A stretch of DNA of 64,000 bases from an uncultured Pseudomonadales bacterium (GTDB lineage: Bacteria > Pseudomonadota > Gammaproteobacteria > Pseudomonadales > Azotimanducaceae). Positions 37,518 to 45,855 of the stretch are shown here, piece after piece. The DNA lies in NCBI GenBank assembly GCA_958296195.1, contig OY282455.1, positions 558,001 to 622,000 on the forward strand, written 5' to 3'. The position numbers were made by a program, and so were the translations under genes. A model generated the notes under the pieces. That model saw nothing but the letters and a program-made list of their open reading frames with translations. It did no database searches and was not told the origin of the DNA. Positions within the stretch are counted from its first letter, which is position 1. Every line of letters starts with the position of its first letter.

Positions 37518-39758
37518 ATGATGGGTGCGGACCGTAAAGACGCCGCGAAATCCGATTTGCAGATGGGTTCCAGTGTGCAGAAAGTGACGGACGGTGCTAA
37601 TCGGGAAGCCTTGGTTGTGTTCACGCCGTCCGGGCGGCGGGGGCGCTTTCCGCTGGGCACGCCCCTGCTGCAGGCGGCGCGGGCCTTGGGGGTGGACATT
37701 GAGTCCGTCTGCGGTGGGCGCGCCATCTGCGGGCGCTGCCAAGTGGAGCTGACCGTCGGCCAGTTCGCCAAGCATGGCGTCACTTCCGCCGCCGACCACA
37801 TCAGCCCCTTGAGCGAACCGGAGCGGCGCTATGCCGCCCAGCGGCGGCCCTTGGGCGCTAGGCGCCTCAGTTGCCACACCCAGTTATTGGGCGACGTGGT
37901 GATCGACGTGCCGCCGGAAAGCCAAGTGCATCGCCAAGTGGTGCGCAAGGCGGCGCAGGCGCGGGACATCCGGCTAGATCCGGTGGTGCGGCTGTGCTAT
38001 GTGGAGGTGCCGGAACCGGACATGGACCGCCCCAGCGGAGACCAGGAGCGCTTGCTCGCCGCCCTTGCCGAACAGTGGGGCATCCCCCACCCCCGCCTTG
38101 ACTTCCGGCTGCTGCCCGAACTGCAACGAGTGCTGCGGGAAGGAAAGTGGCGGGTAACAGCAGCGGTGCGGGGGTCCGCCGCGCCCGAACAGCACACCGC
38201 CGAGGGTGGCGCTGGTCGCACCGACACGCAAAACGCTTTGCGTCAGGTTGCCGCATTGGAGGGCGCAAGGGATGGGGCTGGCGCTCAGGATGACAGCGAT
38301 GGCGCAGTGGTCGCCCTTTGGCCCGGCCTGCAGGAGCGACTGTGCGGCTTGGCGGTGGACGTCGGCTCCACCACTCTGTCCGCCCACCTATGCGACCTGG
38401 CCAGCGGCAAGGTGTTGGCCGAAGCCGGGCGCATGAACCCGCAAATCCGCTTCGGCGAGGATCTGATGAGCCGGGTGTCCTGGCTGATGATGCACCCCGG
38501 TGGGGAGCGGGAGCTGAAGGACGCGGTGCGCGAGGCGCTGAACGGGCTGACCGGCGAACTGCTCGAACAAGCCGGCGTCCGCGCCGACGAAGTGCTGGCG
38601 GTGACCGTCGCCGCCAATCCCATCATGCATCATCTGTTCTTCGGCCTCAGCCCCGTTGAGCTTGGCGGCGCCCCCTTCGCTCTCGCGGTGGACAGTGCCT
38701 TGCGGGTGCCGGCGGCGAACCTCGACCTTGCCGTCAATCCCGGCGCTGAGGTGTACGGCCTGCCTTGCATCGCCGGTCATGTGGGGGCCGACGCCGCCGG
38801 GGTGCTGCTGGCGGAGGCGCCGCATGAGAGCGACCAACTAAGCCTGATCGTTGATGTGGGCACCAACGCGGAGATCATGCTCGGCAATCGAGACCGCTTG
38901 TTGGCGGCCTCCAGTCCCACCGGCCCGGCCTTGGAGGGCGCCCAGATCAGTTGCGGTCAGCGGGCGGCGCCGGGCGCCATCGAACGGGTGCGCATCGACC
39001 GGGAGACCTTGGCGCCGCGCTTCAAGGTGATCGGCTGCGATCTTTGGTCGGATGCGCCGGGCTTCGCTGAAGCGGTGGCGGACACGGGGGTTACCGGCAT
39101 CTGCGGCTCCGGCATCATTGAAGCCTTGGCTGAACTCTATTTGGCGGGAGTGATCGATTCGGATGGCGCCTTTGACGCCGCCCTCAGGGAACGTTCGCCG
39201 CACGTCCGGCAACGGGGGCGAACCTGCGCATATCTTCTGCACCACGGGCCGGCGCAAGACGCTCCGGACATTGAACTGACGCAAAACGACGTGCGCGCCG
39301 TGCAGCTGGCCAAGGCGGCCCTCTACGCCGGCGTCAAGCTGCTGCTGGCCAGGTTCGGCGCCGAGCGGGTGGACCGCATTCGCTTGGCCGGCGCCTTTGG
39401 CAGCACCATTGACGTACGATACGCCATGGTGCTCGGCTTAATCCCGGATTGCTCCTTGGACCAAGTCTCCGCCGCCGGCAACGCCGCTGGCACCGGCGCC
39501 CGCATCGCCTTGCTGAACGGTGCTGCGCGCATTGAAGTCGAAGGGTTGGTTAAAAAGGTTGAGAAGGTTGAAACCGCCACCGCGCCGGACTTTCAGGAGC
39601 AGTTTGTGCAAGCCATGGCCATCCCGCACAGGGTGGACACCTTCCCCGAACTGGCCGCGGAAATCCCTCTGCCGCCGCCGAAAAAACGCCAAGAACCCAC
39701 GCGCTCCCGCCGTCGGCGAAGGGCGGAGATGGGCTCTGCAGCCAATCTGCCAGAGTGA
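37518..39758 (+). CDS. RACo-like [2Fe-2S]/ASKHA-domain protein (DUF4445)
   Basis: The 746-residue protein has an N-terminal ferredoxin domain with cysteines 65, 71, 74 and 119 (VCGGRAICGRC...SCHT). After a linker an ASKHA ATPase-type domain follows, with LAVDVGSTTLSAHLCDL, LIVDVGTNAEIMLG and AGAFGSTIDVRYA. The layout matches reductive activators of corrinoid proteins (RACo/RamA-like), which re-reduce inactive cob(II)alamin using ATP. The C-terminus adds a basic tail. It lies 52 bases after the RidA-like gene. No corrinoid protein or methyltransferase is recognised within the window, so its partner is elsewhere or it has another role. Confidence 0.85.
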   Translation: MMGADRKDAAKSDLQMGSSVQKVTDGANREALVVFTPSGRRGRFPLGTPLLQAARALGVDIESVCGGRAICGRCQVELTVGQFAKHGVTSAADHISPLSEPERRYAAQRRPLGARRLSCHTQLLGDVVIDVPPESQVHRQVVRKAAQARDIRLDPVVRLCYVEVPEPDMDRPSGDQERLLAALAEQWGIPHPRLDFRLLPELQRVLREGKWRVTAAVRGSAAPEQHTAEGGAGRTDTQNALRQVAALEGARDGAGAQDDSDGAVVALWPGLQERLCGLAVDVGSTTLSAHLCDLASGKVLAEAGRMNPQIRFGEDLMSRVSWLMMHPGGERELKDAVREALNGLTGELLEQAGVRADEVLAVTVAANPIMHHLFFGLSPVELGGAPFALAVDSALRVPAANLDLAVNPGAEVYGLPCIAGHVGADAAGVLLAEAPHESDQLSLIVDVGTNAEIMLGNRDRLLAASSPTGPALEGAQISCGQRAAPGAIERVRIDRETLAPRFKVIGCDLWSDAPGFAEAVADTGVTGICGSGIIEALAELYLAGVIDSDGAFDAALRERSPHVRQRGRTCAYLLHHGPAQDAPDIELTQNDVRAVQLAKAALYAGVKLLLARFGAERVDRIRLAGAFGSTIDVRYAMVLGLIPDCSLDQVSAAGNAAGTGARIALLNGAARIEVEGLVKKVEKVETATAPDFQEQFVQAMAIPHRVDTFPELAAEIPLPPPKKRQEPTRSRRRRRAEMGSAANLPE

Positions 39759-39841
39759 TTCCCTTGCCTATGGCTGCGAACTCGGCAGAATTAACCGACA
39801 ATCCATATCTCAACCCTAATTCACTAAGACTTGGAGACAGC

Positions 39842-40504
39842 ATGCAAATTAAAGATATTCAGAGCAATCTGGAGAAAGGTTTAGCCAATCTGCATAGCGC
39901 CCGCGCCCTGCGCGGGGAACTGGAGGGGCTTCAACACTTGGCCTTCCGCAACTGTCGCCCTGAGGTGGCTATTCACTACACCGAAACCCATAAGAAAATC
40001 CGTGATGACGCGGACGCCAGCTACTTTGACCCGCAAACCTGCGAAGTGGTCATCCGCTTCGTTTTGGCGCCGGAGATCGAGCGCTTTTCGGAGTTCGAGC
40101 CGCCCCATGCCCACACCCAGCCCTCGCCCCAGCAGTTCCACGAGCCAATCGATTCGGAGGAGGCGCTCAACGAGCTTTTGGACGCCCTGCAGCGGGCCGA
40201 GCGGGAGCGCCGTTTTGTCGGCATCAAGTGGTTTCGGGACCGTTTTCTGCCGGAGCAGGGCTTTAGCTGGGCGCGGGACCCGCGCACCTGCGGCGCGTTG
40301 CTGCGCAGTGGAACGGAACAGGAGCTGGTGGTGACGCATCAGGTGACGAACCCGAAAAACCCCCAGCATCCGGTGACCGCCATTCGTGTAAATCGCAACC
40401 ATCCGCGCTTCCGCGGCGAGCCGCCTCGGGGCCAAGTGAGGTTCAAGCCGGTGCGCATCCGCGGCGGCGGCCTGGCGAAGACGGTCATCGGCGGGCGGCG
40501 CTGA
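39842..40504 (+). CDS. Unrecognised 220-residue protein upstream of a PIN toxin
   Basis: No family is recognised. From ATG 39842, preceded by GGAGA, the protein begins MQIKDIQSNLEKGLANLHSA with a helical, charged N-terminus. It continues with a beta-like middle segment (FDPQTCEVVIRFVLAPEIER) and ends in a strongly basic region (RVNRNHPRFRGEPPRGQVRF, then KPVRIRGG). The basic C-terminus could contact nucleic acid. The next gene, a PIN-domain protein, starts 7 bases after its stop, so the two are probably translated together. It is much longer than usual VapB antitoxins (about 70-90 residues). An earlier in-frame start overlaps the preceding gene and is less likely. Confidence 0.75.
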   Translation: MQIKDIQSNLEKGLANLHSARALRGELEGLQHLAFRNCRPEVAIHYTETHKKIRDDADASYFDPQTCEVVIRFVLAPEIERFSEFEPPHAHTQPSPQQFHEPIDSEEALNELLDALQRAERERRFVGIKWFRDRFLPEQGFSWARDPRTCGALLRSGTEQELVVTHQVTNPKNPQHPVTAIRVNRNHPRFRGEPPRGQVRFKPVRIRGGGLAKTVIGGRR

Positions 40505-40511
40505 GCCGCTC

Positions 40512-40982
40512 ATGGGCAGCTTCTATTTCGACACCAGCGCCTTGGTCAAGCTGTACATCGAAGAGGACGGCACCTCGGAGGTGCTGCGCATCGCGGAGGA
40601 TCTGGAAAGGAACCGGCTGGTCATTTTGGACATCGCCCAAGTAGAGTTCCGCTCCGCGGTGCGCCAACGGGAACGCGAGGGCGACATTGCCGCAACCGAC
40701 GCCGCCGGCATTCTCGAGCAGTTTGACCAGGACAGCGCCTCGGCCTACTTGGTGCAGCCCCTGAACGCCAAGGTGCAGCAGGAGGCGGTGCGTCTGCTCG
40801 ACGCCCATTCGCTGCCGGCGCCGGGTTCCCTGCACCTCGCCGGGTGCTTGGTCGCCTGCGCCAGCGTACCGCCGCCAGTGACCTTCGTGTGCGCGGATGA
40901 GGGCCTTTGCGTTGCGGCCCGGCGGGAGGGATTCCGGGTGCTGAATCCGATCAAGGAGGTGGCGGCCACTGCCGTCGACTAG
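40512..40982 (+). CDS. PIN-domain protein, VapC-like
   Basis: The 156-residue protein has PIN-fold acidic positions Asp7 (YFDTSALVKLY), Glu45 (AQVEFRSAV) and Asp129 (FVCADEGLCVAARREGFRVLNP). The usual third acidic residue, in the motif D-A-L-H-L-A, is replaced by Gly105 (PGSLHLAGCLVA). Active VapC toxins cleave tRNA or rRNA with a four-acid Mg2+ site, so activity may be reduced or altered. It lies 7 bases after an unknown basic protein that could be its antitoxin. Length is slightly above the usual 130-145. Confidence 0.82.
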   Translation: MGSFYFDTSALVKLYIEEDGTSEVLRIAEDLERNRLVILDIAQVEFRSAVRQREREGDIAATDAAGILEQFDQDSASAYLVQPLNAKVQQEAVRLLDAHSLPAPGSLHLAGCLVACASVPPPVTFVCADEGLCVAARREGFRVLNPIKEVAATAVD

Positions 40983-41038
40983 CCTTGGGGTTCTGTACCC
41001 GGGGGCCGGCCTAGAGGGCGGTGGCTGGACTCCTGAGC

Positions 41039-42892
41039 TCAGTCCGGCTCAAACGACGCCTCGTAGTTCTTGATCTGGGCGGCGGAATCTTGGTCCTCCT
41101 TGCGCAGGAGGCAGTTGCCGATGGCGAGGCAGTCCAGGTCCGTGCCCATGAAGCAGCGGAAGGCGTCGGCGGGGGTGCAGACGATGGGTTCGCCGCGCAC
41201 GTTGAAGCTAGTGTTGACGAGCACTGGGCAGCCGGTTTTTGCCTTGAACGCCGTAAGGAGGGCGTGGTAGAGCGGGTTGGTTTCCTCATGCACGGTTTGC
41301 ACTCGGGCGGAGCCGTCCACATGGGTCACCGCTGGAATGTCGGAGCGCACCGCGCTTAAGCGGTCGAAGCCCGTCAACGCCGGCTGCGCCGCGTCCGCTG
41401 GTTGCAGCCGCGCCGCCGTGACCTCAGCCACCAGCAGCATGTAGGGGCTGTCCCGCTCCAAGTCGAACCAGTCCGCAACGTCCGCGCGCAGCACACTTGG
41501 CGCGAAGGGGCGAAAGGACTCCCGGTGCTTGATCTTGAGGTTGAGGGCCTTCTGCATGGTCGGCGAACGGGCGTCCGCCAGAATGGAGCGGTTGCCGAGG
41601 GCTCTCGGCCCGAACTCCATGCGTCCTTGAAACCAGCCGACCGCCTTGCCGGCAGCCAGCGCCTCAGCCGCGGCGTCGATCAGTTCGCCCTCCGCAAGCT
41701 CCCTGTAGCTTGCATTGGCGCTGTCCAACGCTTGGCGCACTTGTCCAGGGCTGAATTCGGGACCAAGGTAGGCGCCGTGCATGGCGTCGCCATTATTGGG
41801 GTGCGTCCCGACTCCCCCATTACGCGGCTCCTCAAACAGCCTGTGGCTGGCCAGCAGGGCGGCCCCTAGAGCGCCGCCGGCGTCGCCGGCGGCCGGCTGC
41901 ACCCAAACATCGTCGAACTGCGCATCCCGCAGTATCTTGCCGTTGGCCACGCAGTTCAGCGCCACGCCGCCGGCGAGGCATAGATGCGGCAAGCCCAGCT
42001 CCCGCCGCAGGGAGCGGGTCAGCTGCAGCACGACTTCCTCCACAACCGCTTGCACCGAGGCGGCTAGATCCATGTGCCTTTGGGTGAGCGGTGCGTCCGC
42101 GCCCCTTGGCGGGCCGCCGAACAGGGCGTCGAACTTTCGGTTGGTCATCTTCAGCCCGGCGCCGTAGTCGAAGTAGTCCAAGTTGAGGCGGAAAGTGCCG
42201 TCCTCCTTCAGGTCGATGAGGTGGTCGAGAATGGCGGTGACGTACCTGGGTGTCCCATAGGGCGCTAAGCCCATCATCTTGTACTCCCCGGAGTTCACCT
42301 TGAAGCCGGTGTGGAAGGTGAAGGCGGAGTAGAGCAGCCCCAAGGAGTGGGGAAAGTGCAGCTCGCGGACCATCTCCAATGCGTTGCCGCGGCCGATGCC
42401 CACGGAGGTGGTGGCCCACTCGCCCACGCCATCCAAGGTGAGGACCAGGGCCTCTTGGAAGGGGGAGGGGTAGAAGGCGCTGGCCGCATGGGATTGATGG
42501 TGCTCCGCGAACAGCAGCTTGGCGTCCCAGTCCACATCCGGGGCCGATTGCTGCAGGCTGCGGCGCAGCAGGCTTTTCTGAAACAGCTTCTCCTTCACCC
42601 ACAGGGGCAGGGCCATGCGGAAGGAGCGAAAGCCTTTGGGTGCGAAGGCGACGTAGGTTTCGAGCAGCCGCTCGAACTTCAGGAACGGCTTGTCGTAGAA
42701 CGCCACCCGGTCCACCGCACTGAGGGGAACGCCGGCTTGGTCAAGGCAGAAGGCGATGGCGTTGCGCGGATAGCCGGCGTCGTGCTTCCTTCGCGTGAAC
42801 CGCTCCTCCTGGGCAGCGGCGACGATTCGCCCGTCCTCAACCAGCGCCGCGGCGCTGTCGTGGTAGAAGGCCGAGAGGCCCAGAATGCGCAT
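41039..42892 (-). CDS. Carbamoyltransferase, NodU/CmcH/SxtI type
   Basis: These enzymes transfer a carbamoyl group from carbamoyl phosphate via carbamoyl-adenylate to a hydroxyl of a sugar, antibiotic or toxin. The 617-residue protein starts MRILGLSAFYHDSAAALVED and has the Kae1-like domain with the EHHQSHAASAF metal motif. The C-terminal YrdC-like domain has WFQGRMEFGPRALGNRSIL and NTSFNVRGEPIV. Length equals SxtI/NodU. Upstream on the same strand are a DUF5989 and an SxtJ-like gene, a set first noted in the saxitoxin cluster but also frequent in non-toxic proteobacteria. The acceptor is unknown and no glycosyltransferases are adjacent. Confidence 0.9.
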   Translation of the reverse strand: MRILGLSAFYHDSAAALVEDGRIVAAAQEERFTRRKHDAGYPRNAIAFCLDQAGVPLSAVDRVAFYDKPFLKFERLLETYVAFAPKGFRSFRMALPLWVKEKLFQKSLLRRSLQQSAPDVDWDAKLLFAEHHQSHAASAFYPSPFQEALVLTLDGVGEWATTSVGIGRGNALEMVRELHFPHSLGLLYSAFTFHTGFKVNSGEYKMMGLAPYGTPRYVTAILDHLIDLKEDGTFRLNLDYFDYGAGLKMTNRKFDALFGGPPRGADAPLTQRHMDLAASVQAVVEEVVLQLTRSLRRELGLPHLCLAGGVALNCVANGKILRDAQFDDVWVQPAAGDAGGALGAALLASHRLFEEPRNGGVGTHPNNGDAMHGAYLGPEFSPGQVRQALDSANASYRELAEGELIDAAAEALAAGKAVGWFQGRMEFGPRALGNRSILADARSPTMQKALNLKIKHRESFRPFAPSVLRADVADWFDLERDSPYMLLVAEVTAARLQPADAAQPALTGFDRLSAVRSDIPAVTHVDGSARVQTVHEETNPLYHALLTAFKAKTGCPVLVNTSFNVRGEPIVCTPADAFRCFMGTDLDCLAIGNCLLRKEDQDSAAQIKNYEASFEPD

Positions 42893-43115
42893 AACCCGGA
42901 GTCTCGAGGCTAAAAGGCGACTATAAACTCATGATGGTTCCGAAAAGACCTGCTCTCCGCTCCCAAGGTTCCGCTGGCCGTCGTCCCTCGATCTAAGCTG
43001 CCCGGTGAAGATGAGGCTCGGATCTCGGCCGAACACCGTATCCGCCAGGTTGCCAGGCTTCGCAGGGAATGGATGCCGGCCTCGGCCTTTTGATGGAGGC
43101 GATGCAACCCGAAGC

Positions 43116-43265
43116 TCAAAAGAGCGTATAGATCATCGGCGCCACCGCGCTGGTTTGGCTCAGCACCAGCAATCCGCCCAGCGCCAACGCCATGACGATG
43201 ACGGGGAACAACCAGTACTTCTTGCGCACCCGCATGAAGGTCCACAATTCGCGGAGAAACGACAT
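43116..43265 (-). CDS. DUF5989 small membrane protein (SxtK-like)
   Basis: The 49-residue protein starts MSFLRELWTFMRVRKKYWLF, has one transmembrane helix (about 17-38), and ends APMIYTLF. This is the DUF5989 pattern, known to accompany carbamoyltransferases and SxtJ proteins. Its start is the ATG at 43265, nine bases after the sxtJ-like stop. A longer frame upstream would overlap that gene. A 223-base gap without recognisable genes separates it from the carbamoyltransferase. The function is unknown; it may recruit the transferase to the membrane. Confidence 0.8.
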   Translation of the reverse strand: MSFLRELWTFMRVRKKYWLFPVIVMALALGGLLVLSQTSAVAPMIYTLF

Positions 43266-43273
43266 GCCGGACC

Positions 43274-43711
43274 TCAAAATTGATTCTGCATGGATTCCGG
43301 CACCGGCCCGGGAGGGCTGCGGAGCAGCCAATAGCTCTCGGCATCCGGATCATGCCGCAACCGCAGTGGATCCTTCCCGAACGCCCGCATGAGCAGGCCC
43401 GTCGGGGTTACCACGGCGTAGAACAGAAAGGCCAAAATGACCGTGGCGACGACCTGATGCAGGAACAGCGCAACCTTGGCCCAAACCCGATTCAGCGGCG
43501 CCAGCCACTCCGCCCGGACCAATGCCACCGCCAGAAGCACGATGGCTAGGCCGACCGACCACCACCGGGGCGGCCCGCCGCCGAGCAGCGGCAACAAGGC
43601 GATGGCCGTGAACAGCACAGCGAAGGCCAAGCCGAAAGCCCGGTTTGAGGCGGCCACCACAACGGGTTGCTCCTCGCGCAAGCGTTCATGTGCGCCTTGG
43701 CTGGGGTTCAT
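43274..43711 (-). CDS. SxtJ-like membrane protein
   Basis: From ATG 43711 (MNPSQGAHERLREEQPVVVA) the product is 145 residues, the same as cyanobacterial SxtJ. It has two paired hydrophobic regions (about 27-62 and 78-105) and a C-terminal soluble stretch LLMRAFGKDPLRLRHDPDAE that is characteristic of the family. It precedes DUF5989 and the carbamoyltransferase in one direction. A second ATG three codons earlier is equally possible. The upstream frame extension has no family similarity. The family has no established biochemical role. Confidence 0.8.
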   Translation of the reverse strand: MNPSQGAHERLREEQPVVVAASNRAFGLAFAVLFTAIALLPLLGGGPPRWWSVGLAIVLLAVALVRAEWLAPLNRVWAKVALFLHQVVATVILAFLFYAVVTPTGLLMRAFGKDPLRLRHDPDAESYWLLRSPPGPVPESMQNQF

Positions 43712-43906
43712 TGCCGGCATCGTCTCCGCGAAGAATGCGGCGCACCTTACTGCGGCGGAGTGGACAAGGCAAATTCCTGGACCCGGCGCTGGAGCGCCAA
43801 TCGCGCAAATGCCGATTCCCTCCCCGTTGAACGCATCCAAATGGCGAAGGCTCTCAGGCGCAAGCGAGACCGGACAAGGGGCCATGCGGTAGGAGCTTGG
43901 GATTTT

Positions 43907-45211
43907 TCAAGCCGCATCCGCTTGGGGCCGGGCGTCCAGCAGTTGCTCGCCCTCGGTGGTCGCCACCAAGGCCGTCACCGTCAGGTCGCTGGTGACGTTG
44001 ACTGCGGTGCGGCACATGTCCAGCAGCCGGTCCACGGCCAGCACCAAGGCCACAGCTTCCGCCGGCAAGCCCACGGCGGTGAGGATGAGCGTGATGGCGA
44101 CCAAGCTCGCCGCTGGAATGCCGGCCACGCCGATGGACGTAAGCAGGGCGAGCACCACCACTAGGAGCTGCTGCGCCAAGGTCAGATCGAAACCGAGCAC
44201 TTGGGCGATGAAGATGACCACCACGCATTCGTACAGGGCGGTGCCGTCCATGTTCACGGTGGCGCCCAAGGGCAGCACGAAGCTGGTCACCCGCTTGGGC
44301 ACGCCGGCCTGCTCGGCGCAGTTGATGGTCACCGGCAGAGTGGCCGAAGAGGACGCGGTGGAGAAGGCGGTCAACTGCGCCGGCAGAATCTTGCCGTAGT
44401 AGGCGTAGGGGCGGATGCCTCCGACCATGCGGAGCAGCAGCGGCAACCAGAGGGCGAAGTGGACGCCGAGCGCCGCCAGCACCGTGATGAAGTACAGCGC
44501 CAAGGACCCCAACACCTCAAAACCGGATACGATGAAGGTCTTGCCGACCAGCGCGAACACGCCGATGGGCGCGAACTTCATGATCCACATGGTGATGAGG
44601 ATCATCACGTCATGCACACCCTGCCAGAAGTTTTGCAGGGTGTCCGCGGCGGGGCCGCTCATGCGGGACATGAAGTAGCCGAACACCACGCCGACGAAGA
44701 TCAGGGCCAGCAACTGCGTCTCCAGCGCCGCCTCCAGGATATTGGGCGGGATGGCTCGGGAAACGATGCCGATCAAGTCGCCGGCGGTGCGCCCCTCCAC
44801 CTTCTCCATCGCCTCAGTGGGGTCGGGTAGGGCATTGCGCATGGCCTGTGCCGATTCGCCTTCGCCGGGGCCGATCAGGTTCACCAGGATCAAGCCGGTG
44901 AGGATGGCCCCGAAGCCAGTGACCAAGTAGAAGCCGATGGTCTTGGCGCCGACGCGCCCAAAGGCGTCCTGCGCCGCCATGTTGCGCACGCCGACGATGA
45001 TCGAGGACAGGATGAGCGGCACGACGATCATCTTCAGCGCATTCATGAACAGGCCGCCGATGAAGTCCAGAACGCCCACCACGGATGCGCCGAACAGAGT
45101 GGTTTCGGGGCTGGAAGGCGCGGCCACCAGCGCCGCCAGCACCAGCGCGATGGCGATCTGCCAGTGCAGCGGCAGGGCCAGAACGCGGCTGAGCAAGTTA
45201 TTCCCTTTCAT
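43907..45211 (-). CDS. Dicarboxylate/amino acid:cation symporter (DAACS)
   Basis: The 434-residue protein has about eight transmembrane helices and two hairpin loops. The serine-rich HP1 phrase is AFSTASSSATLPVT and the TM7 motif is NMDGTALYECVVVIF. Both are signatures of the GltP/GltT/DctA group, which imports glutamate, aspartate or C4-dicarboxylates with Na+ or H+. The C-terminal extension is short. It stands alone between the sxt-like genes and the transferred island. The exact substrate cannot be separated between glutamate and dicarboxylates from sequence alone. Confidence 0.9.
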   Translation of the reverse strand: MKGNNLLSRVLALPLHWQIAIALVLAALVAAPSSPETTLFGASVVGVLDFIGGLFMNALKMIVVPLILSSIIVGVRNMAAQDAFGRVGAKTIGFYLVTGFGAILTGLILVNLIGPGEGESAQAMRNALPDPTEAMEKVEGRTAGDLIGIVSRAIPPNILEAALETQLLALIFVGVVFGYFMSRMSGPAADTLQNFWQGVHDVMILITMWIMKFAPIGVFALVGKTFIVSGFEVLGSLALYFITVLAALGVHFALWLPLLLRMVGGIRPYAYYGKILPAQLTAFSTASSSATLPVTINCAEQAGVPKRVTSFVLPLGATVNMDGTALYECVVVIFIAQVLGFDLTLAQQLLVVVLALLTSIGVAGIPAASLVAITLILTAVGLPAEAVALVLAVDRLLDMCRTAVNVTSDLTVTALVATTEGEQLLDARPQADAA

Positions 45212-45349
45212 GCAGTTGCTTCCCCATCAAGATGGCTATTAGGGAACCGTTTTCCTCGGCCGTTGTCAATCCGCCTGTCACTGCTACGCTTGTTGTCCGG
45301 TTTTCCGTTCACGGAGCACCCTGCGCCTTTACTTTTTTGGAGGTGGCGC

Positions 45350-45616
45350 ATGGGTCGAGGCGGAGTGGACCAGGAGAGGCGGATGAGCCGATTGGAGGAG
45401 ATTCACGATCTATGCACGGAGCGGCGATTGACGCAGGGGGAAGCGGCGCTGCTGCAGTCGCGTCGCCACGTTGCCCAGCAGGTCGTCCTCGAACCATGCC
45501 CAAAGCGGCCGGTTGTGGGAACTGCCCACGCAATCAGCCAAACAGGCCTCCGCAAACAGTTTGTCACCCTTGACGTAGAATTCCTGCATCAGCGAAACGG
45601 ACAGCCGGCTTCCTAG
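45350..45616 (+). other. Possible truncated gene at left edge of island
   Basis: A strong GGAGG site precedes ATG 45350, and a second ATG at 45383 also has AGGAG. The first 40 or so codons read as a plausible charged protein start (MSRLEEIHDLCTERRLTQGE). After about 45470 the frame runs antisense to a different open frame and loses protein character. The pattern fits the 5' end of a host gene cut by the incoming segment, with the rest lost. The product is not identified. Confidence 0.35.
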
Positions 45617-45855
45617 ACCGACAGCCGCTACGCAATCCGGTCCCTCAAGATCGGGAGCGGGCCCCCAAGTTTCCCCTTTGAACCGACTCCGGTATTGTTC
45701 AGCAAGTTGGTCAGGCGCAAGCTCATGAATGGACCGCCAAGTACCTTGGTGCCTATTCTGAACTAGCACGACACCGGCAACTTCCGCTTCCAATTCTCGC
45801 CTTGAACGCCCCCGCCGTAGGTGTGGCTCCCGTCGTATGCGGTTATCGGCGGTGC
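45410..45855 (-). other. Unrecognised reading frame or gene remnant after ACMSD
   Basis: Directly downstream of the ACMS decarboxylase gene the minus strand stays open to 45410, with phrases such as VQNRHQGTWRSIHELAPDQL and SLMQEFYVKGDKLFAEACLA and a WAWFEDDLLGN ending. Base use resembles the island. No start codon with a ribosome site and no family are recognised. The last 20 or so codons appear to run into unrelated sequence at the junction near 45460. It may be a 3' remnant of a further catabolic gene. Confidence 0.3.

Noticed and set aside
42893-43115. Additional small gene between DUF5989 and the carbamoyltransferase
   Set aside because: Frames exist on both strands, but none has a ribosome site, a family-like start or consistent codon use.
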